61,259 bases of DNA from Mariprofundus sp. EBB-1 (GTDB taxonomy: Bacteria; Pseudomonadota; Zetaproteobacteria; Mariprofundales; Mariprofundaceae), in contig NZ_RCFQ01000016.1 of the NCBI RefSeq assembly GCF_003665155.1, positions 1 to 61,259 on the forward strand, read 5' to 3'. Positions 53,106 to 61,259 of the stretch are shown here, piece after piece (position 1 is the stretch's first letter; each line of letters begins with the position of its first letter). A program made the translations under genes and the position numbers. The notes under the pieces were generated by a model. That model was not told the origin of the DNA. It was given only the letters and a program-made list of their open reading frames with translations, and made no database searches.

Positions 53106-54829
53106 CAAAATATATCTCCAAGGGTAAGGTAGAACTGAAAGCGGGCATCCTGTGTGCGCCTGTTCAATGGCAGAGCCAGATCAAGGCGTAAAGGGCCAGC
53201 CGGGGTTTGTATAATCATACCTGCACCAACCGACCAGACAGGTTGAGTTTTGCTGCCGATGGCCTGCCATATTTTAGCTACATCCCCGAACAGTACCGGT
53301 GAAAACCTTTCGGCTGATGGCATCAAGACCAGGTCCACGCCGCCAAAGGCCTTCATTAGTCCACCTGTTGCCAGTCCGTCAATGCCAGTAGACCCCAGCG
53401 AGTCGAGTGCAAATCCGCGTACACTGGTCGCTCCACCGGCAAACTGACGATATGTTTTCGGCACCGTACCCTGCAAATTAAGCGTGCGCCCGTAACCGAC
53501 GCGGGGAGAGAGGAGAGCCCAATCAACAGGTTGATAAAACAGTCGCCCGGACACATTCATCACTGTCCATAGTCCGGTGCTATTCACGCGTAACGGCAAA
53601 CCAACCCCTGCATTCACGCGCCAGCCACGTGAAGGCAGCATGCCACCACTCTCACGGGAAAAATGGACATCAACACGAGGGCCAAGGGTGATCAGTCCGA
53701 TTCCTTCCTCGCGTACATTTTCGGCCTGCAGCGACAGGCGCAGGTAATCGGTGTGATGGAAATTCCATTGCCAGAAGGGGCCACCACTGACGGAGTCATA
53801 ACGCCGTCCATCACTGTCAGCTCTGTAGTAGTCGATATTCATGCCGACCTGCTGGTTGGCGGCAGGCCAGGCCGGGCGCTTTAATGTGCCGCCAATCCCG
53901 GATGCAGTACGCGAAGCTTCACCACGCAGTGCGTATTCAATATTGCCCTGCATCAGACTGCGATCTACCCAGGCGGCAGCGAGCCCGAAACCGGCGTCCG
54001 TTGAGAAACCGGCATCACCGCTAAGTTTTCTCCAACCGGCCTCGGTGACGGTGATGCGAACCGGGACCTGATTGCCGGTCGCATGCTGAAGATCTGGCAC
54101 AATCATCGCATGTTGATAACGGGAATCATCAGCCAGGTGCTGCATTGCTTCGTGCAGCCGTTGTTGGGCGGGCACCAGACCAGGTTTCAAGCGACTGATC
54201 TTCACGGCCAGTTCAGCTGCATACTGACGGGCACCTTCAACATGAATATCTGATATATAAAATAGTGGCCCGGGATTAATCTCCCAGATAATATCAACTT
54301 GCTTATTCTGTGCATCGGGGATGACGACAGCTTTACTAAATTCTGCCTTCAGATAACCGCGATCACGCCAAGACCAGTGCAATGCAGTTTTGGCGTTTTC
54401 ATAATTCGCACTGACAAAAGCTTCGCCACTGAGCGGAACGGGCATCCGGCTGTCGGGTTCAGGTTTAATATTGATGAGACGAATGTGCCACAGTTTGCCT
54501 GCGTTTACGCGCCAGATCGCTTTTCCTTCCTCAATGAGGACTGCCACCTTGGCATCCAGGTAGCCTTCACTACGCAACCATTGCCGAATTAACAAAGAGT
54601 CCTGTTTCGCGACGTAGCCAACGATGGCTGAGCCGGCGGATGCTTTAAGACGCAAGGTGTCCATTTTTTTTAACAGGGAATCAGGAGCGGTAATGGGGCT
54701 GTCCAGAATATGGCCTGCATCACCAGCTAAAACAGGTGGCGAATACGTCAGCAGCAGACCCAGTACGATTGTCTGAAGGGCTAAGATGTGGTTATTTGTA
54801 GATTTAATTACTGCTATCCACCAATACAT
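53105..54829 (-). CDS. tamA: TamA, Omp85-family outer-membrane assembly protein
   Basis: A 574-residue protein. Signal peptide (to about residue 35, VLA-GD), three POTRA-like domains (about 40-260; e.g. GPLFYISDIHVEGARQY), then a C-terminal 16-strand barrel. The barrel ends with QTPAGPLRLDLALPLNRRTQDARFQFYLTLGDIF and has the VRGF motif (TSVRGFALDSLG) of the Omp85 lid loop. Partner of TamB. First gene of the tamA-tamB operon; the start has only a weak ribosome site (GGACG). Confidence 0.93.
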   Translation of the reverse strand: MYWWIAVIKSTNNHILALQTIVLGLLLTYSPPVLAGDAGHILDSPITAPDSLLKKMDTLRLKASAGSAIVGYVAKQDSLLIRQWLRSEGYLDAKVAVLIEEGKAIWRVNAGKLWHIRLINIKPEPDSRMPVPLSGEAFVSANYENAKTALHWSWRDRGYLKAEFSKAVVIPDAQNKQVDIIWEINPGPLFYISDIHVEGARQYAAELAVKISRLKPGLVPAQQRLHEAMQHLADDSRYQHAMIVPDLQHATGNQVPVRITVTEAGWRKLSGDAGFSTDAGFGLAAAWVDRSLMQGNIEYALRGEASRTASGIGGTLKRPAWPAANQQVGMNIDYYRADSDGRRYDSVSGGPFWQWNFHHTDYLRLSLQAENVREEGIGLITLGPRVDVHFSRESGGMLPSRGWRVNAGVGLPLRVNSTGLWTVMNVSGRLFYQPVDWALLSPRVGYGRTLNLQGTVPKTYRQFAGGATSVRGFALDSLGSTGIDGLATGGLMKAFGGVDLVLMPSAERFSPVLFGDVAKIWQAIGSKTQPVWSVGAGMIIQTPAGPLRLDLALPLNRRTQDARFQFYLTLGDIF

Positions 54830-55090
54830 GATACGTCCACCTGTTATCAGCCATCTGAACTATGGTACTGAGACTGTCGCATCATCAACTGGATTGATTT
54901 TGCTGACAATAAAATAATATCAGTGTTAGGGGGGATTTTACGCACTGTACGGTGTGCCATTGTCTGCAATCGGTTGTCGAAAGCATGCAAAGGCATATGA
55001 TGTGATCATCTGTTTGAATACAGCAATCAAGTTATTTTTCCTACCAAGTGACGGGGCAGAAGGTGTAGAACAGATGTTACAGGGAGTTTT
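54830..55090. other. 261-bp divergent intergenic region
   Basis: This gap between divergent tamA and the mscS-like gene must hold both promoters. I could not identify convincing -10/-35 pairs or a known operator; the ribosome site AGGGAG at 55081 serves the channel gene. Confidence 0.35.
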
Positions 55091-56407
55091 ATGTTAGAAC
55101 GCTTTCAAAGTAATTATGAAACAATAATAAACCATATCATGCAATCTGACTTCTGGTGGCAGGTGATCATATTGGCATTCGCCGTGATTCTCGCCAGTTC
55201 GGTGCGTAGCTTCATTTTACGCTCGGAGGGTGAAGGGCGGGAGACAGCAGAAAGCAGACTGCGAAAGATGTCTCGCAAGGGTCTGCATCGCATACAATTT
55301 CCGATTTCGATGTTGTTGGTGACGTTGATCGGTAAAGCTATTCTCCAGAATCTTGATATACAGACGCCATTGTTAACGATTGCCACACCGTTGCTGCTTT
55401 CGCTGGCCGCCATTCGCATTCTTATATATATGTTGCGTAAAGGGTTTTCCAGTGGTCGCTTGGTCAAAGCTTGGGAGAGTATCATCAGTACAATGATCTG
55501 GCTGATGGTTGTCCTGCATCTGCTCGGCTGGCTTCCCAGCGTTATTTCAGCACTTGATGCATTCGCATTCAATCTTGGCGAAAGCCATATATCTCTATTG
55601 CTGGTAATTAAACTGATTTTGACGATTGCTTTCTTCTGGATGCTGGCGCAATGGCTGACCAAATGGATCGAACAACGGGTAAAACAGTCTGAGAATTTTA
55701 GCGGCAGTACTCAGGTTGCACTGGCTAAGCTCAGTAAATTTGTGCTGTTTGCCATCGCTATTTTCGTGGCACTGGATGCCGCAGGCATTGATTTGACCGC
55801 ACTGACAGTGTTCAGTGGTGCGGTTGGTGTGGGTATCGGTTTTGGTTTGCAACGTATCTCAAGTAATTTCATCAGTGGTTTTATTCTATTGTTTGATCGC
55901 TCCATTAAACCGGGTGATGTGATTACCGTACGCGATAAATTTGGCTGGGTGCAGGAGTTGTGTGCCCGCTATATTGTTGTGCGTGACCGCGATGGTGTGG
56001 AAACGCTGATACCGAATGAAAATCTGGTGACTTCTGAAGTCATCAACTGGAGTTATACTGATTCAAATATTCGCATGAAGATACGTGTGCAGATCAGTTA
56101 TCATGATGATCCGGAAGAAGCGATGCAGCTGATGCTTGAATGCGCCAACGCTTCCCCCCGTGTTCAGCATGATCCGGTGCCATTAACACGACTGATGGAG
56201 TTCGGTGACAATGGGATTGTACTGGAACTGCGAATCTGGATACTTGATCCCGAAAATGGATTGGGTGGTGTTAGATCAGAAGTGAATCTTGCTATCTGGC
56301 GGGCCTTTAAAAAGGCAGGCATCACTATTCCGTATCCACAGCGTGATGTTCACATCAGCTATGCTAATGATACTGGATTACAGCAAAAGGATGCACATAA
56401 TGAATAG
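55091..56407 (+). CDS. MscS-family mechanosensitive channel
   Basis: A 438-residue protein with about five transmembrane helices. The pore helix and MscS core are GAVGVGIGFGLQRISSNFISGF, then ILLFDRSIKPGDVITV, RYIVVRDRDGVETLIPNENLVTSEVINWS and a C-terminal vestibule ending YPQRDVHI. It acts as an osmotic safety valve in the inner membrane. AGGGAG lies 4 nt before the ATG. The start of the RimB-like gene overlaps its last 8 nt. Confidence 0.93.
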   Translation: MLERFQSNYETIINHIMQSDFWWQVIILAFAVILASSVRSFILRSEGEGRETAESRLRKMSRKGLHRIQFPISMLLVTLIGKAILQNLDIQTPLLTIATPLLLSLAAIRILIYMLRKGFSSGRLVKAWESIISTMIWLMVVLHLLGWLPSVISALDAFAFNLGESHISLLLVIKLILTIAFFWMLAQWLTKWIEQRVKQSENFSGSTQVALAKLSKFVLFAIAIFVALDAAGIDLTALTVFSGAVGVGIGFGLQRISSNFISGFILLFDRSIKPGDVITVRDKFGWVQELCARYIVVRDRDGVETLIPNENLVTSEVINWSYTDSNIRMKIRVQISYHDDPEEAMQLMLECANASPRVQHDPVPLTRLMEFGDNGIVLELRIWILDPENGLGGVRSEVNLAIWRAFKKAGITIPYPQRDVHISYANDTGLQQKDAHNE

Positions 56408-56852
56408 ATTAGTGCTCGGTTGGCGAGAATGGGCCTCACTGCCTGGATTGGGCATTGTGGCCATCAAGGTAAAAGTGGACACCGGCGCTCGCAGTTCTGC
56501 ACTGCACACATTTGAAATGGAACCTTTCAGTGAAGCTGGCATTGCCATGGTACGGTTTTCTGTTCATCCTTATCAGCATGATGCGTCGATAGTAAAGACA
56601 TGCGTTGCCCCGCTGCTGGATGAACGTAATGTCACCGACTCAGGTGGTCACACCGAGCAGCGTGCGGTGATATTAACGTCGTTGGTATTGGGTGGTCTGC
56701 GTAAAAATATTGAGATCACACTGACCAACCGTGAAAATATGAAATTTAGAATGCTACTGGGTCGAACAGCTATGGCGGGAGACTGCATTGTAGATCCCAG
56801 ACGTTCCTATCTATTAGGCAACCGGACGAATGAATTGAACAACGGAAGTTAA
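56400..56852 (+). CDS. RimB-like retropepsin-type protease (ATP-dependent zinc protease family)
   Basis: A 150-residue COG4067 protein: LVLGWREWASLPGLG and IKVKVDTGARSSALHTF, which carries the D-T-G aspartic-protease-like triad, and MLLGRTAMAGDCIVDPRRSYLLG. In gammaproteobacteria and pseudomonads the family member RimB accompanies RimK and counteracts glutamylation of ribosomal protein S6. ATG 56400 has AAAGGA 8 nt upstream and overlaps the channel gene. The following rimK is a pseudogene, so its present role is uncertain. Confidence 0.85.
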   Translation: MNRLVLGWREWASLPGLGIVAIKVKVDTGARSSALHTFEMEPFSEAGIAMVRFSVHPYQHDASIVKTCVAPLLDERNVTDSGGHTEQRAVILTSLVLGGLRKNIEITLTNRENMKFRMLLGRTAMAGDCIVDPRRSYLLGNRTNELNNGS

Positions 56853-56854
56853 AT

Positions 56855-57367
56855 ATGATAATTGCAATTATGTAAGGAAATCCAAAACTCTATTCAACGA
56901 AGCGACTGGTTGAAGCGGCTAAAGAACGAGGCCATGAGGTGCACGTGTTTGATCACCTGCGGTGTTATATGAATATCACATCGATGCGTCCATCCATTCG
57001 TTATAAAGGTGTAAAAGTAGAAGGTTTTGATGCGGTTATTTCACGTATCGGTGCATCCGTCACCTTTTATGGTACTGCGGTTCTGCGCCAGTTTGAAATG
57101 ATGGGGGGCTATCCATTCAATGAGTCGGTCGCCATCTCGCGTTCGCGTGACAAGTTGCGTTCCACCCAGCTGTTGGCGCGCAAAGGTATCGGCCTGCCGG
57201 TAACCGGGTTTTCCCACAATCCGGATGATATTGGTGACCTGTTGAATTCCGTAGGTGGCAATCAATTTGTCATTAAACTGCTGGAAGGTATGCAGGGTAT
57301 CGGTGTGGTTCTGACTGAGAATAAAAAAGCGGCTGAAAGTATTTCAGGTTTTACTCCGATCACTTGA
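56855..57367 (+). pseudogene. rimK: rimK pseudogene (premature stop, C-terminus missing)
   Basis: ATG 56855, with GGAAG upstream, opens MIIAIM then TAA at 56873-56875, at the position of a Ser in the usual MKIAILSRNPKLYS start. The same frame resumes with [61 protein letters not shown] and [13 protein letters not shown], all clear RimK sequence. It ends at 57367 after about 170 of roughly 300 codons, with the catalytic ATP-grasp half absent. A product from GTG 56939 would still lack that half. RimK adds glutamates to ribosomal protein S6. Confidence 0.88.
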
Positions 57368-57442
57368 ATAGCAGTAAAACTTTCTGGGCTTGGCAATATA
57401 CGCTGGATTGTCTGGCATATCTGTGTTGAACCGTTCACATCA

Positions 57443-58576
57443 TCAGGAGAGACGGTCGCGGAAATCCTCATAGGTAAAACGACGTACCAGTTCGAAGCTG
57501 TCGTTGCTGTGCCAGATGCCGATATCAGGATGACAGACACCATTGAACATGGTGGTTTTTACCATGGTGTAGTGAATCATATCCTCAAATACCAGTCGTG
57601 AACCAACACTCAGTTTTTCATCGAAGGAATAATCTCCAATGACATCGCCGGCAAGGCAAGAGGTGCCACCGAGTTTGTAGGTGTGTGGTTTCTCTTTAGC
57701 CACACCCGCGTTTGTGATCGCAGGGCGGTAGGGCATCTCCAGTACATCGGGCATGTGGGCTGTGGCGGAGATATCGAGAATGGCTACGTCGAGCCCATCG
57801 GTCGGTACAATATCGAGCACAGAGGCGATAAGCGGGCCGGTACGCCAAGCAATAGCACCGCCAGGTTCCAGATAGACCTCTTTATTCCACTTGTTTTTAA
57901 AGGCCTTAATGCGCTCAATCAGTAGGTCAACATCATAATCTTTGTGGGTCATCAGATGACCACCACCGAAATTGACCCATTGCAGGCCGGGAATGTAGGT
58001 GGCGAATTTCTTTTCAAAGGCATCAATCAGGGCAATGGAAGAATCCGCCATGTTTTCGCATAGGGCATGCACATGCATACCTTCGATTCCGGAGAGCGCT
58101 GCACTATCGATATGTTCAGGGCGTACACCCAGACGAGAGCCAGAAAAACATGGGTTGTAGAGGTCGGTTTTTACTTCCGAGATGCCCGGGTTCACCCGTA
58201 GTCCACAGGATATACCTGAATCTATGGCGCGCTGACTGAACTGATGCCACTGGTTCATCGAGTTGAATACGATATGCCCAGCCATGCAACAGATCTCATC
58301 AAACTCATCCTCGCGAAAAGCCGCCGAATAGATGTGATTCTCGCGCCCGAACTGCTCATTAGAAAGCTTTAGTTCATATAGTGAACTGGCCGTACAGCCC
58401 GGCAAGTAATCTTTGATAAGATCAAATGTGGACCACATGGCAAAACCTTTTAGTGCCAGAATAATCTTGCAGCCGGACTCCTCCTGAACACGTTTAAGCA
58501 GTTCGAGGTTTGCAATCAGCTTCTCTTCTTCCAGTACATAGCATGGCGAAGGCACCTGAGTGATATCCAAGCTCAA
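57443..58576 (-). CDS. nspC: NspC, carboxynorspermidine/carboxyspermidine decarboxylase
   Basis: A 377-residue PLP enzyme of the alanine-racemase fold. PSPCYVLEEEKLIANLELL begins the barrel and IILALKGFAMWS holds the PLP lysine. LRVNPGIS, HALCENMADS, NFGGGHLM, LEPGGAIAW and LGGTSCLAGDVIGDYSF (substrate and catalytic Cys loop) are NspC landmarks. It decarboxylates carboxy(nor)spermidine to the polyamine. Start TTG 58576 (or 58570). The upstream sequence is the end of a repeat element (GCGGTAAAAGTC), so there is no good Shine-Dalgarno. Confidence 0.92.
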   Translation of the reverse strand: MSLDITQVPSPCYVLEEEKLIANLELLKRVQEESGCKIILALKGFAMWSTFDLIKDYLPGCTASSLYELKLSNEQFGRENHIYSAAFREDEFDEICCMAGHIVFNSMNQWHQFSQRAIDSGISCGLRVNPGISEVKTDLYNPCFSGSRLGVRPEHIDSAALSGIEGMHVHALCENMADSSIALIDAFEKKFATYIPGLQWVNFGGGHLMTHKDYDVDLLIERIKAFKNKWNKEVYLEPGGAIAWRTGPLIASVLDIVPTDGLDVAILDISATAHMPDVLEMPYRPAITNAGVAKEKPHTYKLGGTSCLAGDVIGDYSFDEKLSVGSRLVFEDMIHYTMVKTTMFNGVCHPDIGIWHSNDSFELVRRFTYEDFRDRLS

Positions 58577-58580
58577 AGAC

Positions 58581-58823
58581 TTTTACCGCAGAGTACGCAA
58601 AGTTTCGCAGAGTAGAAACTTAAATGGGGTGCACCGACTGCTCGTATGTGCTTATTGAATAGAACAACATCAGTGTTCATACGGCCTGTTAAAAATGCCT
58701 TGTGCCTTACTTTGCGCCAAGGTGAATTGCGTTTACGCAAGAGAATGCACCCTGGGGTGAACTCTGCGTCCTGAAGGTGAGTGTGTTTACACAAGAGAGA
58801 CTCTCCTGGGGGATTGCGGTGAG
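58581..58823. repeat. Dispersed repeat element filling the nspC/dehydrogenase gap
   Basis: One end carries CGCAGAG-ta-CGCAAAG-ttt-CGCAGAG (58587-58612), the same spacing as the inverted end at 18656. The other arm (58707-58780) is nearly the reverse complement of 18463-18535, including TTACTTTGCGCCAAGGTGAAT and CACCCTGGGGTGAA. A further degenerate copy of this arm (58781-58823) follows. The element fills the space from 4 nt after the dehydrogenase stop to the nspC start. A minus-strand frame here (58573-58830) is repeat-derived. Confidence 0.8.
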
Positions 58824-58826
58824 TAT

Positions 58827-60041
58827 TCATACTGGTAGTGCATCCACATCAATATCGGTTGCGATATCGGTCCAGGGCAGGCCATGTTCGTTGAGAGCTG
58901 CCATAAATGGATCGGGATCAAACTCTTCCATATTGTAAACGCCCGGTTTCATCCAGTGGCCCTGAATCATCATCATGGCACCGATCATGGCCGGTACACC
59001 GGTGGTGTAGGAGACACCCTGAGCATTGGTCTCTTTAAAACACTCCTGATGATCACAGATATTATAGACATAACGTGAAACAGGTTTGCCATCTTTAAAA
59101 CCCTTGCAGATCACACCGATATTGGTTTTACCAACGGTGCGCGGGCCAAGGCTGGCTGGATCAGGCAGTAGCGCTTTCAGAAACTGAATCGGTACGATTT
59201 GCTGGCCTTGAAATTCAATCGGTTCAATCGAATCAAGACCGATATTACGGAACACCTCCAGATGTGTGAGATAGGCATCACCAAAGGTCATCCAGAAACG
59301 CATGCGTTTTACACCGTTCAGGTTTACAGATAATGATTCCATCTCTTCATGGTAGAGCAGGTACATATTTTTCGGGCCGACCTGCTCAAAATTGAACTGT
59401 TTTTTATACTGCATAGGCGTGGTCTCTATCCACGCGCCATTTTCAAAATAACGACCGTTGGAGGTGACTTCGCGGATATTGATTTCAGGATTGAAGTTGG
59501 TGGCAAAGGCGTAACCGTGATCACCACCATTGCAGTCGAGAATATCAACATAATCCATCGTATCAAAATGGTGTTTCTGCATATGGGCCGAAAAGACATT
59601 GGTAACACCCGGATCAAAACCGGAACCGAGCAGTGCCATCAGGCCAGCATCTTCAAAACGCTGGCGGTAAGCCCACTGCCAGCTGTATTCGAATTTTGCT
59701 TCATCCAGTGGTTCATAGTTGGCGGTATCCAGATAATGGGTGCCAGTTTCAAGACAGGCATCCATGATAGTCAGATCCTGATATGGCAGTGCCACATTGA
59801 TGATCATAAACGGCTTCACGCGCTTAATTAACGCAATCAGTTCAGGCACGTTATCGGCATCAACGGCTGCTGTTTCAATACGGCGACCTGTTTTCTCATG
59901 CACTTCCAGTGCAATCTGATCGCACTTGGACTTAGTGCGGCTGGCCAGCCAGATGTCTGAAAACACACTTTCATTTTGTGCACATTTATGTGTCACCACG
60001 CGTCCAACGCCGCCGGCGCCAATAATCAGAACTCTACTCAT
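58827..60041 (-). CDS. Carboxy(nor)spermidine dehydrogenase (saccharopine dehydrogenase family)
   Basis: A 404-residue NAD(P)-dependent enzyme: RVLIIGAGGVGRVVTHKCAQ, MIINVALPYQDLTIMDAC, LDTANYEPLDEAKFEYSWQW and ALLGSGFDPGVTNVFSAHMQ are family motifs. Combined with nspC it reduces the Schiff base of putrescine (or diaminopropane) with aspartate semialdehyde to carboxyspermidine (or carboxynorspermidine). ATG 60041 is chosen for GAGGT 5 nt upstream. It is separated from nspC only by a repeat element and diverges from speB. Confidence 0.93.
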   Translation of the reverse strand: MSRVLIIGAGGVGRVVTHKCAQNESVFSDIWLASRTKSKCDQIALEVHEKTGRRIETAAVDADNVPELIALIKRVKPFMIINVALPYQDLTIMDACLETGTHYLDTANYEPLDEAKFEYSWQWAYRQRFEDAGLMALLGSGFDPGVTNVFSAHMQKHHFDTMDYVDILDCNGGDHGYAFATNFNPEINIREVTSNGRYFENGAWIETTPMQYKKQFNFEQVGPKNMYLLYHEEMESLSVNLNGVKRMRFWMTFGDAYLTHLEVFRNIGLDSIEPIEFQGQQIVPIQFLKALLPDPASLGPRTVGKTNIGVICKGFKDGKPVSRYVYNICDHQECFKETNAQGVSYTTGVPAMIGAMMMIQGHWMKPGVYNMEEFDPDPFMAALNEHGLPWTDIATDIDVDALPV

Positions 60042-60162
60042 GATAGACCTCAATATGTTGATTTCCGGATTCAGCCGGGCCGGAGAGTGTAATAGCAGTC
60101 AACAAGGCTGGGAATTAAAAAGTGATATTCCGTCTGTAGGGCTAAGGCGTTACACTAGGGCC

Positions 60163-60996
60163 ATGTATGACTTAACCAATCTCGATCTGAATGAGCATCA
60201 CGATATTCGCATCATTGGCGTGCCCTTTGATGGCACGGTTTCGTTTCGTCCCGGTGCTCGTTTTGGCCCGGCGGCCATGCGAGATGCTTCTGATGGCATT
60301 GAAACCTATTCGCCATATCTCGATGCTGATCTTGAATCGGTGCACTATGCCGATGCAGGTGATCTGGAACTGCCGATGGGCAATAGTGAAGCGGTACTCT
60401 CCATTATTCGGGAGGCTGTTGATGAGTGTATGGCCGATGGAGTGATTCCATTTATGCTGGGTGGTGAACATCTGGTTAGTCTGCCGGCGATTGAATCAGT
60501 GTTTGAAAAATACCCTGATCTGGTGGTGGTGCAGCTGGATGCACATGCCGATCAGCGTGAAGATTACCTGGGTGTGAAGCTTTCACATGCTTGTGTCATG
60601 CGGCGTGTGTCTGAATTTCTGGGTGATGAGAATATACGTCAGTTGGGTATTCGATCCGGCACCAAAGATGAATATGACCTGATGAAAAATTTTGCGACTC
60701 TAAGCACATTCCGTGAGGACGATCTCGATGCCTTGATCGGCTGGATTGCTGATCGTCCGGTCTATTTGACGGTGGATCTTGATGTGTTCGATCCAGCTTG
60801 TTTTCCGGGTACCGGCACACCAGAGCCGGGCGGCATTGATTGGTGGACTTTCCAGCGCTTTATTAAAGTAATGCAGGATTGTGATATTGTCGGCCTTGAT
60901 GCGGTTGAGTTGGCACCGCAACTGGATACATCTGGCTGCTCATCCGTCCTTGCTGCCAAATGTGTGCGCGAAATGCTGCTGATCGCAGCGCCGTGA
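60163..60996 (+). CDS. speB: SpeB, agmatinase
   Basis: A 277-residue ureohydrolase making putrescine and urea from agmatine. Binuclear manganese ligands are in FMLGGEHLVSL, VQLDAHADQREDYLG and LTVDLDVFDPACFPGTGTPEPGG. The substrate-binding end of the barrel has DAVELAPQLDTSG. ATG 60163 starts the conserved N-terminus; the frame is open further upstream but without homology. Together with speA and the carboxyspermidine enzymes it completes spermidine synthesis. Confidence 0.94.
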   Translation: MYDLTNLDLNEHHDIRIIGVPFDGTVSFRPGARFGPAAMRDASDGIETYSPYLDADLESVHYADAGDLELPMGNSEAVLSIIREAVDECMADGVIPFMLGGEHLVSLPAIESVFEKYPDLVVVQLDAHADQREDYLGVKLSHACVMRRVSEFLGDENIRQLGIRSGTKDEYDLMKNFATLSTFREDDLDALIGWIADRPVYLTVDLDVFDPACFPGTGTPEPGGIDWWTFQRFIKVMQDCDIVGLDAVELAPQLDTSGCSSVLAAKCVREMLLIAAP

Positions 60997-61259
60997 TCAT
61001 CAACTTATGGAAACTGTTCGTCGTTATTTAATTAAAAAAACCGGCCATTAGGTAAAGAGAGTATCCACTGGGCGACGAATACACAGAAAGAGAATTGCGA
61101 AGCAAGAGATGCTATCTTGGGGAACGAATATTAATCAGCGTAGTTTGTGAATTTTATTGTACTAGGGTACATTTTCTAGTTTTACTCGTTGTTAAAGAAG
61201 CTTGGTTTTTATGATGTTTATCAGATGTTCCGCACGTTATTACCCTGCCGTATCCTTCT
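60997..61259. other. Window-end noncoding stretch
   Basis: I found no credible gene, repeat copy or RNA in this 263-bp tail. AT-rich sequence after 61140 could be part of an upstream region of a gene beyond the window. Confidence 0.3.

Noticed and set aside
58573-58830. 85-codon minus-strand reading frame between the polyamine genes
   Set aside because: It lies almost wholly within the repeat element and shows no protein family signal.
1-61259. CRISPR array, tRNA, rRNA or transposase genes
   Set aside because: No regularly spaced identical repeats with unique spacers, no cloverleaf-like sequence with a TTCRANYCY arm, and no transposase motifs were recognised.

Overview
The window reads as a chromosomal segment of a Gram-negative proteobacterium of moderate, slightly AT-leaning composition. 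Outer-membrane genes (tamA-tamB, a TonB-dependent receptor, lapA-lapB), ihfB and the order pheA-hisC-tyrA-aroA-cmk-rpsA-ihfB-lapA-lapB-pyrF are typical of beta/gamma-type Proteobacteria. The aspartate-semialdehyde spermidine route, a RimB/RimK pair and the mix of family members would also suit a deep lineage such as the Zetaproteobacteria. That placement is inference; there is no rRNA in the window.

Layout. 0.1-2.3 kb: two overlapping secreted-protein genes, a 3D-domain protein and a PKD-GH6 glucanase. 2.4-4.4 kb: three minus-strand orphans, one of them DUF3047. 4.5-6.4 kb: hslV-hslU. 6.4-11.8 kb: a TonB-dependent receptor, a periplasmic binding protein without permease, and a hybrid histidine kinase, behind a leader with a 15-nt direct repeat. 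12.1-12.6 kb: a cyclic-nucleotide-binding protein. 12.7-18.3 kb: a packed minus-strand operon panB-panC-panD-FAD oxidoreductase-DUF1456-dbpA. 18.7-21.5 kb: ribE-ribBA-ribH-nusB. 21.7-33.5 kb: a surface polysaccharide locus (flippase, acetyltransferase, methyltransferases, GT10/GT2/GT4/CgeB glycosyltransferases, epimerase, WecA-like initiator, O-antigen ligase-like protein). 33.5-44.9 kb: aromatic amino-acid genes, cmk-rpsA, ihfB-lapA-lapB-pyrF and dgt, interrupted by a GxxExxY cassette between pheA and hisC. 45-49.6 kb: PilZ protein, small lipoprotein, speA, frame-disrupted corA, second LapA-like protein. 49.7-54.8 kb: tamA-tamB. 55.1-57.4 kb: mscS-type channel, RimB-like protease and a degenerate rimK. 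57.4-61 kb: carboxy(nor)spermidine decarboxylase and dehydrogenase, and agmatinase.

Functional links. speA, speB, the saccharopine-dehydrogenase-like enzyme and the nspC-like enzyme together give arginine to agmatine to putrescine to carboxyspermidine to spermidine. The pan and rib operons are complete or nearly complete vitamin blocks. The polysaccharide locus supplies lipid-linked initiation, glycosyl transfer, flipping and ligation or polymerisation, but no obvious nucleotide-sugar synthesis beyond one epimerase.

The most unusual features are: (1) the receptor/binding-protein/hybrid-kinase module with a leader able to pair with its own Shine-Dalgarno; (2) a family of short dispersed elements (near 2.9, 18.5 and 58.7 kb) whose ends carry spaced CGCNNAG heptamers, the same layout as the CACNNAG heptamers flanking the GxxExxY gene; (3) a rimK pseudogene beside an intact RimB-like protease; (4) a corA frame disruption; (5) several small genes too short for routine ORF calling. 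No tRNA, rRNA, CRISPR array or transposase gene was seen.
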